Positions 26,222-37,480 of a DNA stretch of 64,000 bases are shown in pieces; positions within the stretch are counted from its first letter, which is position 1; each line of letters begins with the position of its first letter. Made by a program: the position numbers and the translations under genes. The stretch comes from Torymus aiolomorphi (Eukaryota; Arthropoda; Insecta; Hymenoptera; Torymidae), in assembly GCA_036365515.1 (NCBI GenBank), contig CM070874.1, forward strand, positions 46,623,083 to 46,687,082. Direction: 5' to 3'. Under the pieces are notes generated by a model. That model ran no database searches, was not told the DNA's origin, and saw only the letters and a list, made by a program, of their open reading frames with translations.

Positions 26222-29200
26222 CATTTGTAAAGATATAGCTTCCACGCTAATGAATTCTTCATAATTAAATAATTTTGAAGAGAAAAGTATAAAATTAATA
26301 AAATTGCCCTACGACGTCATCATAAACTTTACGCCCTCGCGCTGTATTACATGAAATAAATAATCTTATATATCGTTGACTAATAAGACTTCGGCTGCGT
26401 CGTCTGGGGGGGCTTGTAAAACTTTTTTAACAGGCTAGGTAGGTTTAAATGTTCGTGTAATTTCATAGGCGGTAGCGGCGGTGGCAGCAGCGGCATATAC
26501 GTGTTGAGCCTCCGCAACAGTCTTGATGTGAATTTAAATGTACGTACGTAGCGCGAAAGTGCAGACATATACAGACACACACACGCGCACACACACACTT
26601 GCGTCGTACTCGCCCCTGAAAGCAGCCACCTATAGAAAAACTGCTGCGTCGTAGTGCTGTGTAAGTCGGGGAAATCGTACAGGCGAGTAGTGCTCGTATA
26701 TGTATATGTGAATAAACGAGAGAGGGAGAGAGAAAAGCGCCCCTCGACGCGCACGTCATCCCTGTTGCGCAGAGGGGAAGCGCGAACCTCGAGAGGGTGT
26801 AGGAGCGAGGCAGAGCAAAGGGGAAGGGAGGGGGGACTGGCAGCACGTATCCAGAGCAGCACATGCGCACGTGTCGACGATCGACCCGCAAGCGAGCGAG
26901 AGAGAGGTGTATAGATAAGCGCAAAGCGGCCACACCGCCACTGCATGCACACATAGGCAACACCTGGCAGGGCGCGCGCCTCTCTCTCGCTCACTCTCTC
27001 GCACCACGTGCCCGCGCGTGTGTGTCGGGCGGAGGCACCGCCACCCCGAATATCCCCCGCTATCGAATATCCCACTGGCCTTCCTTTCCTTACGAGCACG
27101 CATGCACACACACACACAGAGTCGGACGAGTATCTACTGACCCACGGCAGCGATACACACTCACGCGCTCTATCTCCGTCTTTTTCTCCGCATCTGTCCT
27201 TCGACACGGGGTGATCATACCTTATCGCTAGTACCAAGCCGCTGTTGCACCGCACGACGCTCCGCGCTTATATACAGGGGGAATCACGAATGAAATTAAG
27301 CATAATAATAGGAAAAGGAGAGAGGGACTTTTCACGCCTCAATTTCTCTCACTCTCTCGCGGAGTTGCGTACTTATATAACATTTGCCTTGCCGTGTATG
27401 TGCACGCGGCTCGCGTTCGTTTTGACAAGGGGGCTTTGTAACTATACAGTAGTATATACCACGCCACGGGGCATTCAACCGTTCGCTCGTTCACTCGTTG
27501 GCTCGCTGCTCGCCACCGCCGTTCTATGGCTTTTAATCTTCTCGCTCTCGCCGTCTCACTCTTTAGCATCGTTTCGCGGCAGCGCAATTTGACAGTAGCC
27601 ACGTGAAATGCGTGTGACGAAACGCTGACGGCTCTCTCGTTCTCTCCTGCTTTTCGAATATGGGAATAAATTAAAGTGATAGCCGTGGCATTGCATATGC
27701 GGATTTAAAGGTTGTTGTCGATGTAAACATTGAGGGGGGACTGACATGGAAAAGCACTGCTGATGCCCGTATGGGATCTGCAACGTCGCATTTGAGGAAA
27801 TTAATATCCATTTTATACTGCTTGGCAAATATTTTGACATCTTCGAGAAATTTAAATTCTGATATTTTTAATAGCTCATATATATATATAGTTTGGTATA
27901 AATTACAATCCCGTAATGTAAGTCTAAAATCTCTTTCTTTTAAGTTAAATGATCTATTATATATGTTTATTGTAAAATAAAATTTGAAAAATTTATTTAT
28001 AATTTTAGAATCACTCCTATTATTATATTAATTACTACACTTAAGCTATAGTCATTAATCTTAAGTAAGTTTATTATGTAATGAATATAAAGTAGAATTA
28101 TGATGACTTATAAGTGGGTTCTATTGTTACTGCATGATACCTGTATAAAAAGAAACCTTATTTTACATAATAGAGTAACCTGTAAAAATGAAATGGCAAC
28201 CTGTAGATGTAAGTCTTAGTTCTTAATCGACAATCGATAGCTCAAATTCCTTTTAGACTTCTTTTTCGTAAAGCTGATTCCCTAGAGCAACGTTCAACGA
28301 AGAAACTACTAAATCGATATCAACTTTTGTCCACGTGTCATTTTATAATTTCACGTTTAACATATAACCAACAAGTAAACATTCAATTTCAAAAAATTTT
28401 TGTATTAATCCATGAATCAATATATTTACTCAAAACTCAACGCGATGACGAATTCGATGCATAACATATGTGCAAATGCTAAATTAACTATTGTGCAGTT
28501 TTTATCTGTTAAATATTCAATTAGCTTTAAAACAGATGTAAATTTTAACAAACAGATGATAATTATTATTTTTTACAATATTTCCATTATGTTCCCTCAC
28601 ATTGTCTCGTTATTGTCATCGAGAACGCAATCTCGTTTCTTATATAATTATTAAGAAATATTAGGTGAATCTGTATATATTTATAACAAAAAAGTTAAAA
28701 TTACTATACTTAGTAACCACACATACAGATTCACACGAAAGCCCCACTTTAGCTACTTAGACGCTGTGAAACGCCTCTTTCTCTCCCGGTGAAAATCCCA
28801 TTTTTCTACTTCAGGGCAGCCGCCGCACGCGTCGTTAGACCGAAATGAATCAGGCAGGGAGGGGACTACGACGGTTTTGCTACGAGCGGGATGCAGCGCG
28901 CAGAGAAGAATCTTATTCGGCGGCACAAAAATGTGAGAACGCAACAGATGCACTCGCTCGCGCGCAGGACTCACCCTATATGTATGGTTCGATCGAACCT
29001 TACACCGAATATCGACGCGATATGTACTCGATGCTTCTTGCGACGTTCAACATCGACTGTGCTTCTCGCCAATAACGCGAGGAAATGTGCACAGCTGCGT
29101 TTAATGATTGGCCGAGAGGCAACGCATGTATTAGAAACCGCGTTATTAAATGCTGCCCACTGCATATAGTAGAGCACACAGCAATTATAAATACAAAACA

Positions 29201-29318
29201 ATTTGGTCAAACTGTACAAATAAATTTTTCTCCTGTGTCTTATTTATAATATTCTCAGTGTTATGACAATTTAGTATTTACATTAAGCATTGATATGCCT
29301 ATACCCATTATTTATCCC
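25401..29318. other. Intergenic DNA without a supported gene
   Basis: AT-rich from 25400 to 26450, with a (TA)n microsatellite at 26173-26219. A GC-rich block at about 26450-27600 has CA/GA runs and compositionally driven open frames, the longest at 26380-27255 on the minus strand; it shows only Cys/Val and Ser/Leu runs and no domain. 27600-29318 is AT-rich and featureless to me. The GC-rich block may be a further upstream regulatory region of scrt or of an unseen neighbour. Confidence 0.55.
26173..26219. repeat. (TA)n microsatellite
   Basis: An uninterrupted run of about 23 TA dinucleotides in AT-rich intergenic DNA. Confidence 0.95.
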
Positions 29319-29989
29319 GTGTAAAAAAAAAAAGTCTGGGCGAAGTTTTGCAGAAGTCTGGCTTGAAAAGTCTGGCCAAAGTCTTGCATGTCGGACGATC
29401 CTAGACTTTTTGCCAGACTTTTTATATTTTCTATCAAAGTCTTGGAAAAAATCCCCAGACTTTATCCAAGACTTTTCACTAGACTTATCATACTGCATAA
29501 AAAGTCTGGGAAAAAATGCCCAGACTTCATCCAAGACTTTTTACCAGATTTAGCATACAGCGCCAAAAAGTCTTGGAAAAGTGCCCAGACTTTTCGCCAG
29601 ACTTTACCCCAGACTTTTTGCCAGACTTTATGGTCCGTGCATGGAGGTTATACACGCCCGGCACCTCCTACGTGAAATCGATGCTCACACTCTTCCGCTG
29701 CAATCCCATGGTCACTGTTGTCATCATCATCGTTGTCGCTGTCATCTGCAGATCTAATAATTTTTGGAGACACAAAGAGCCGGGCTTTGCAAAACTCCAA
29801 CCTACAAATTGAATTTCTCACAAAGCATCTCTACTACAAAGCAAGTAAATATTTTATAGAGAATTTTAACTTATCTGATTATTATCTAGGTGTTGTCCAT
29901 TACAGTTCCTTGTAAAAAATAGTTGCCATTACTCGGGATTCCGGACGAATAAAATTAATAAAGACTTCGCCCAGACTTTTTTTTTACAC
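29319..29989. mobile_element. Internally self-similar TIR element (AGTCTGG type)
   Basis: The ends are inverted repeats of about 27 bp: GTGTA, an A-run, then AGTCTGGGCGAAGT on the left; its complement ending TTTTACAC on the right. The left half (29330-29635) is filled with degenerate copies of the same motif in both orientations (AAAGTCTGG and CCAGACTTT), so the body looks built from its own end. The right half is non-repetitive. No target duplication could be recognised. There is no transposase; open frames across the repeats read Phe/Asp/Lys-rich low complexity and are not genes. It is best read as a non-autonomous DNA element. Confidence 0.6.
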
Positions 29990-32348
29990 TTGTCTATAAA
30001 AATATTCATGTATCAATATCGATCAACTTGAAATTTAAAAAAAAGCAATTTTCTCAACACACACTCAACTCTACAACATATACTTGTTTGTACGAATCTT
30101 ACAAAACAAGTTTTCAAACTACTTTCTTGATTCCACATCAATAAAGTTGTTATTTATACAATCAATAAAAAAAATTAATAGAATCTCTTCAATGATTGAG
30201 GTACATAGTTTAGTTCGGGTCTGTCTAAAATATTACCAATCTTGGATTTTAATTAAATTTAACGACCGTCTCCGGTATTGGCGCCAGCAATAAAACGCAA
30301 AGATAAAAATCACTTTGTATCAGGAAAGAGCTTATAAAAGATAAATTACCCATGCGATGACTCGAAATGTTATACGCGTGATGTGTCCAAATCACCAAGT
30401 TCCGAAAATGCCTTCAGCCCAGAGGAAAACGGGCAAATCACAAAAAGCTAAAAAACGAGAGGGATCGAGCGTGTACAGCGAAAAAGATAAAAGATAAACG
30501 AAAGAGAGAGTGAGGCAGAGACAGAGTGGCACGAGGAAGAGCATGTTGGCATAAAGTCATTATTCCGATAAAAATATACAAGAAATTTCCCCGGCGTAGA
30601 ACGAAACTGCTACAAAAAACACAAGATGAACGGCGCGTATGGGAAAGAGAGTGAGAGAAAACAGGAGGGTGCAGCATTTACGAGAGTATATAGGGATAGG
30701 GCGGAAATCCCGATAAGGGAAGTGAAGATACGAAAATCCGACGAATCTCCCTTTTCATGTCATTTTTTCGAGATAAAGGTGCTCTTGTGGAGTAGCAGTA
30801 AGACGAATGGGAAACAATAGGTCAGTAGGGACAAGAGACGACGAAAATTCACGTTCCTTAAATCCGCAGATAAAATTATGTTTAAGAGAAAGTAAATTTT
30901 CTTTTATTTCACCCTACCCTCGCTACATCCGTTAATTTTGTTTCATCATAAAAAAAAATCGAGTAAATTTTATGCGTATATAAAGAAATCAAAATTTATA
31001 CGCATTACATATATTTTTATACAAAGGTTTACTTTTTTATGGATAACTTTTTCTACATTAATACAAATCGAGAAGTAAACGTCATTTTAGTATCTCGCCA
31101 ATCGTCCAAATTAAGCATGTGAATAGTTGAATGGATTTCCACTCCATGCCTATACAATTTCGGTTATCTTTAGGTGGGTTTTCACTCTTGATAAAGGTGC
31201 GACAAGTGGTTTAAATGCGTAAAGCGATAATATATTCAGTCACCGAGTGATGCCAAAGTCAACCTTCAGTTTCTCTATACAGAAACCAGAGATTTGACTA
31301 AACGATCTACTCAAAGTTTTCACGGCATTTAAAGAAAGATTGAGATGTTGAAAACACAAATGGACAAAGATAAAGGTCACATGCTGGCCCAAAAATAAGT
31401 AGTCGAATTGACTAAAATACATAATAGAAAAAAAATAGTATATAATTTGTATCGTTTTTTATTTATTTATTAAAATTAATGCATAGATTCAAGTATTAAA
31501 ATATCAATAATTTAGAAAAAAATCATTATTTACAACATTAAAGAATAATATGTTTTTTAACGAATACTATTTTAACATCTTGAGGTCATATCCATAGAGA
31601 GAAATATCTTCATCTTTTTTCTTTCTATTAACATATAATAATTATTTACTTTTAAGTAATCGTTGTGAGAGATACTTACGTATGCGTTCATACAGTTAAG
31701 GAACGCACACTAAGATTACGCGAAACTTACTTCTTAGAACAGTAGTTCAAAGTTTTTAAGTAGTTATGGTTGCGCTAGAGCTGAATATTAATATTAATGC
31801 GATATTAGTTACTTTCAGAAAGAGCTTTTTATCAGTTGTAACTGTTGTTAAAGCCACTCTCTAATAAAGTATACTTATTGCAGAGTATTCACAATAATTA
31901 ATCTTTATTACAGTTGTCATTGGATATTTAAAGGGAAAATTTCCGCTCTTCCAAATAATTTTTTATAATATGAGTAAAATGTAAAACGAAAAACTACAAA
32001 ATTATCGGTTTCATATTAATATTTTCAAACAACGCTTTTGTATATTAAATAAGATGTTGAGCAACTGAAAATGCAATCTGCAAAAGTGACTACAACCATT
32101 TAAAAAGAGGTGCCAAGATGTGTACAGGACGAATGAGCGCACCACTCACGTCTGTAGTATAGCGTATATGGCGTGTCTCGGGAGATTCGCATCGCAGCGT
32201 GCCCTGGCACATTTTTGGAGCAAAAAGCGGGCAGATATAGAATGCGCGCGGCCACGCGCGTTAGTACGCGACGATGACGAAAGTACGCTTATAATAGACA
32301 ATGTGTGCATTGCACTCGAAGCTGCCTACTGCTGGTTGCCTACTCTTT
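29990..32348. other. Intergenic DNA without a supported gene
   Basis: AT-rich with short purine-rich patches (about 30430-30700). I see no gene, RNA or clear repeat here. Confidence 0.5.
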
Positions 32349-32680
32349 GAAAAAAAAATCAGTGAAATTTCACTGGAAAGCAGTGCATATTCACTTTTCC
32401 GATGAGTGAAAATCAGGTAACTGCGAAATAGTGAATATTCACTTTTCAAAACAGTGAATGTATATCCTGTGATGAAGCAGTGAAAAATCACTGATAAATT
32501 AGTGTAAAATCGCTGATAAATTAGTGAAAAATTACTGATAAATTAGTGAAATACCACTTATAGATCAGTGAAAATAGCTAGAAAATCAGTGAAAAATAGC
32601 TAGAAAAGCAGTGGAAAATTATTGATATAAAATCTAAAAATCACTGTAAAAATAGGTTTTAATCACTGCCTGATCAGCAT
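32349..32680. repeat. Short tandem/inverted CAGTGAAA-type repeats
   Basis: A stretch made of many copies of CAGTGAA / TTCACTG. The clearest part (about 32480-32600) is a ~21-bp tandem of the form AATCACTGATAAATTAGTGA. The first part mixes orientations (CAGTGAAATTTCACTG). A poly-A tract lies at its left edge, recalling the element at 29319-29989, but no clean terminal inverted repeat is visible. Confidence 0.65.
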
Positions 32681-32976
32681 CAGGAAATTTAATAAAGATT
32701 TTAATGAATTCTTAATGACCCGAGTAAAAATTTTCAAACAGCAATGACGTGGGACGGATCCGTCTGCCGTGATTCCTGATCCGTACCTGATGTTGTTGAC
32801 GGATGAGTGCCGTACGAGGCATGTAACGCTGAACTGTATGAGGGCCGGATGATTTTACCTATCGATATCCGTACGTCCGGTAAAACATATGGCCCTGATC
32901 CGTCCCTCATTCGGGCAATATGTGGCTTATTGTCTCTAAATAATCTTCGTAGTTTTTTATTTAGGTCTCAGGATGC

Positions 32977-33415
32977 GTCTAATACGTAGTCTAGGTGTTC
33001 GCGGTAGTCGATGACACTGTCTATAACTGGTGCGTTCTGTAAATTTTTGCCTCTAGGTGTTAGAACCCATCAAATATGTAGTCTAGGTGTTCGGGGTGGC
33101 CAATGATGGAGTCTAGATGATGCGTTCTGTAGTTGTTGGCCTCTAGCTGTCGAACCGCATCCAACGTTTGATGTAGGTGTTCGGGGTAGCCGATGACGGA
33201 GTCTGGGTGGTGCGCACCGAAGGGTTTTACCTCTAGGTGTTGAAACTCATCAAATGCGTGGTCTAGGTATTCAAGGCGGCCGATGACGGAGTCTAGGTTG
33301 TGCGCTTCGTAATTTTTTGCGTCTAAGTGTCGGAATGCATTCAATCCGTGGTCGAAGTGGTCGAGGTAGCCAGTGATGGTGTCTAGGTGATGCGCTCCGT
33401 AGTTTTCATTGCCCT
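32977..33415 (-). repeat. 90-bp tandem array, left (inverted) arm, with an open frame
   Basis: About 4.8 units of 90 bp. Read on the minus strand from 33419 to 33060, they form an open frame whose 30-residue unit resembles AHHLDSIIGYPEHLDHAFDA followed by FQHLEVKNYG. The same unit fills the right arm at 33416-33795 on the plus strand, so the two arms form a large inverted repeat. I do not recognise the peptide. Many base differences between units leave its His/Asp/Leu/Tyr pattern unchanged, which could mean past coding selection or simply a short repeat divisible by three. The outermost unit (32977-33060) is interrupted by a stop. Confidence 0.6.
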
Positions 33416-33795
33416 CCACGTTTTTCGATGCATTCCAACACCTAGAAACAAAATACTACGAAACGCGCCACCTAGATTCCATCACCGGCCACTCCGATCA
33501 CCTAGACCCCGCATTCGATGCGTTCCAATACCTAGAGACAACAAACTACGGAGCGCACCACCTCGACTTCACCATCGGTTACCCCAAACACCTAGACCAC
33601 GCATTCGATGCATTTCGACATTTTGACGTAAAAAACTACGGAGCGCACCACCTAGACTCTATCATCGGCTACCCCAATGACCTAGACCACGCATTCGATG
33701 CGTTCCAACACCTAGAGGTAAAAAACTATGGAGCGCACCACCTAAAATCCACCATCGGCCAACCCGCACACCTAAACCACGTATTAGATGCATTT
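33416..33795 (+). repeat. 90-bp tandem array, right arm, with an open frame
   Basis: About four 90-bp units on the plus strand continue the left arm in mirror image. The open frame 33409-33810 covers the arm, and its start overlaps the head of the minus-strand frame, so the two diverge from about 33410. No signal peptide, transmembrane segment or known domain is visible. It may be a fragment of a repeat-containing gene that was duplicated and inverted, or a pure minisatellite. Flanks at 32740-32900 and 33800-33960 are GC-richer, with repeated GGATCCGT/TCCGGA-type motifs. Confidence 0.6.
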
Positions 33796-34074
33796 ATAAC
33801 GGAAAAATGACACGTACCTTATCCGGAAAATATCACGGCGTTATACCGGTCCGGATAAGGCTTATTGTAAGTGAGTTTATCGTACTGCAGAAACGCAAAT
33901 ACCTTACAATAAAAGCGTTGCATGCCGCGCGAGGGCCTTGCATGGCATACGCCATCCGGCCCGTGTGATATTGATTTTGTACTTGCGCAAAAAAAAATTG
34001 ATAAAGAAATCATAAACAATTCTTTACATGCGCTTTGTAAAGTTTAGAGAAATGTTTTAAAGTAGAATTTGAAC

Positions 34075-36946
34075 ATGGATCAACAACAACTAAATTTTGA
34101 AGTTATTTCACAAAAAGAACAAGCTTTTGGTAATGTACAAACACTCAATAAAAGTATCGATAAAGGTAAAAATTTGATTTTATGTGTAAATATTAGAAGT
34201 ATAAAACAAAACTTTGAAAAACTTGAAACTTTTATTGAATGTTTAGCCGTAAGACCAAGTGTCATTATATGTACTGAATCTTGGAATGTGCAATATACTC
34301 CATTGTACAACATATCAGATTACAAAAGTTACTATAGTGAGAGTAAAATGAATAAAGCAGATGGAGTTATGATGTATATAAAGGATGAACTATCTGAACA
34401 CACAGAAATTATAGTGGTCGACAACATACGTATCTTAAGCTCGGTTATAAAACTAATTGGCACCGAAACTGTAAGAATCTCAGCGATCTATAGATCACAC
34501 AATATAAAAAAGTATGAATTTGTTCATAGCCTGAAAAAATTCCTAAGAGACCAATTAAATACTAAGAACCATTGTATAATCGGGGATTTTAACATTGATA
34601 TATTAGACGAAAATTTTAGTAAGACTGACTCAACAGATAACCTTATAACACAAGAATTTTTAAATGATCTCTTGGAACATAAATTTACGCCATGCTTTAC
34701 TGGAATAACAAGGCCTTCATCTGATAATAAAAGAGGTACCTGCATCGACAATTTCTATATAAAAACTAAAAATATAAATATTAATTCATTTAAAATAACG
34801 AATCCATTTAATGATCACTACCCATTATTTATAACTATAGATAAATTAGAAATAAATCAGCCGAACAAATTCAATATGAAATCAATTAATTACAACAAGT
34901 TAAAACATGTTGCAAATAATTCAAACTGGTACTCAATATTGTCTATGCAGGATCCTAATCTTGCAGTTAACGCATTAATTAACATGATAAATAATTGTAT
35001 TGATGCGTCCACTACCAAAAAACAATTTAAAAATAAACTTCCGAGAAAAAATTGGATTACTAGTGCTATTATAGTCTCGTGTACTACTAAAGAGACACTG
35101 TATATCTTATGGAAAAACAATCCCACTTCTGAAGCCCTAAAAAAAGAGTATACAAATTACACTAAGATATTGAACAAAGTTATTAAAGAAGCAAAATTTA
35201 AATATGAAAAGGAAATGGTAAAACGAAATAGCGGAAACTCTAGGGAATTATGGAACATAATTAAAACTAAATTAGGGAGAAATAGTGTGCATGATAATCC
35301 AATAAAATATATATACGAAAACAATCAAAAAATCGAAAATAAAACTGATATAGCAAATGCTATGAACACCTATTTTTGCAAAATAGGACCAAATTTGAGT
35401 GCTCAATTTGCTAATATAAATAGTAATAACCTGAAACTTCCAGATAGGAATCCTGAATCCATTTTCTTTCGTCCGACAGATTTTGCTGAGATATACAAAA
35501 TAATCAATACATTGAAAAATAAATCTGGAGGTGTAGACAATATTAACGTTAAATCATTGAAAATTCTCTCTGAATATATATGTGTGCCCTTAGAATATAT
35601 CTTCAATTTATGTATTGTGAAATCTATCTGGCCTGACGCGCTCAAAAATGCTGAGGTAGTCCCTATTTACAAGGCTGGTGAAAAATCTAATATCAGTAAT
35701 TACAGACTAATCTCTTTAATATCGAACATTGCAAAAATTTTTGAAAAAATAATTTATAATAGATTATACCACTTTTTTGAAAAACATAACATAATATCAG
35801 AAAAACAATACGGTTTCGTTAAAAATAGGGGAACAACTGACGCATTAAATTATATATCAAATATCATATACGAAAACTTAGATAAAAGTAAACCAATAAT
35901 TGTTGCTTTTCTAGACTTAGCCAAAGCATTTGACACTGTTAATCATAGAGTTCTTTTAGATAAGCTTGAACGATACGGAGTAAGGTGTAGTGCCTTAAAA
36001 CTGATGACTAGCTATCTCACAGATAGGCGGCAAAGAGTAAAAATTCAAGACTGTAAAAGCGAATATAAAGAATTTACTACGGGTGTTCCCCAAGGAACTA
36101 TATTAGGACCATTACTTTTTATACTTTATGTCAATGACTTACTAGGAAGTATGCAAAATGACACAATCATGTCCTATGCTGATGACACGGTTATCATATC
36201 AAGTGACAACATGTGGTCCTCAGCTCAGGAAAAAATGTGTGCTTACCTTAATCATGTGGCCAAATGGCTTGCACAAAATAAACTGTCGCTAAATATAGAT
36301 AAAACGGTCTATATGACTCTCGGAAACTACTGTGATAGTGTGCCTGGCACACTAAACATCAAAATAGGAACGCAATTAATAAAAAGAGTTGAAAGTCATA
36401 AATACTTAGGGCTGTATTTCGACTACAATATGAAATGGGATAAGCATATAAGATATATCATTAAAAAACCAAATACCTAATTTTTGTCTTTGCCAAGATA
36501 AAAATATGATGGATACAAAAACATTAATGATAATATATTATGCTTTCTTTCATAGTCTAATCAATTATGGGGTAATTGCCTGGGGTGGTGCGTACGATAA
36601 TAATATGAAACTAATACAATCAACACAAAACAAAATATTGAAAATCATAAATAAAAATAAATTCTCTCAAACTAATCCACCTCTTGAAATAAAAAAATTA
36701 TTCCAGTTAGAGTCAATATCCTTACATTATTCTACATTAAGAAATAAATATATAAACAGTGCGAGCAAGACCAGAAACAAAACAATCCAATTACCTAAAT
36801 GTGATAAAAGAATTAGTGATAAAAATAGCTACAATGAAGCTATAAGGGTCTTTAATGGGCTATCTAAGGATCTCAAAGTTATGAATTTAAGTAGACAATT
36901 AATGAAGAAAAAATTAAAAATGTTTATAGTAAAAGATGCAATATAA
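34075..36946 (+). pseudogene. LINE endonuclease-reverse transcriptase, frameshifted
   Basis: Enzyme of target-primed reverse transcription: an apurinic-type endonuclease nicks DNA and the reverse transcriptase copies the element RNA. In the 803-residue first frame, residues about 35-260 are the endonuclease (CVNIRSI; ICTESW; HCIIGDFNIDIL; FNDHYPLFI). Residues about 450-730 are the reverse transcriptase, with LDLAKAFDTVNHR (about 614), GVPQGTILGPLLFILYVNDL and the catalytic SYADDTVI (about 701). The frame stops at 36480 and resumes one frame over at 36506-36946 with the usual C-terminal region (LINYGVIAWGG). One or two small indels in A-runs near 36465-36500 cause the break. The normally conserved YRPISL reads YRLISL. 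The first ATG is 34075. The copy is inactive but young enough to keep long frames. Confidence 0.9.
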
Positions 36947-37229
36947 TTTCAAAATAATAATTAAATCTTAACCAATATATCTAACAAATTATTTAACTGT
37001 TATTTATGTACTACAATGGATTTTATTGATGTTAACAAACACTACGCACATACCATTATATAGTTTTTAAGAATTTTGTAGTTTGTAATATTTTTTTTTA
37101 GTTTGTAAGTTTTCTATGTACCAGATCTACACACAGGCAATAATATTTGCCTCAGTAGGATTTACTTACTTATGTATATTTCGTATATAATAATGTAATA
37201 TAAATATTTTCTGGAAATAAATAAATAAG
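34075..37229 (+). mobile_element. LINE retrotransposon, CR1/L2-like
   Basis: A non-LTR retrotransposon with an endonuclease-reverse transcriptase frame (34075-36946), a ~270-bp 3' UTR, and a 3' end of the GGAAATAAATAAATAAG type near 37213-37229. No ORF1 is seen upstream, so the copy is probably 5'-truncated or its 5' end is not resolved. Its 3' end abuts the 3' UTR of the minus-strand LINE. A target duplication could not be identified. Confidence 0.85.
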
Positions 37230-37480
37230 AATACATATTGGTTTCCCATTGAGTAATAAACATTTAGGATTTTGATAAGTAAAGTTATCTATACATTAAG
37301 TTAAAGCTATGTTAGGAAAAATAGGTGGTACCTTAAAAAAACTAATTGTACTAAGATCGTGTTATATATTTTTGTGTTATTTATATAATAGATTAGTAAA
37401 CTTTATAGAAGGAAAAACTAAATAATGGTGTGTATTAACAAAAACTGTTTGTGTAAACGTCAGGTAGGTAATGTGTGTTG

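Noticed and set aside
26380..27255. 291-codon open frame on the minus strand
   Set aside because: It sits in a GC- and dinucleotide-rich block and reads as Cys/Val, Arg and Ser/Leu runs with no domain; overlapping frames on both strands are equally open.
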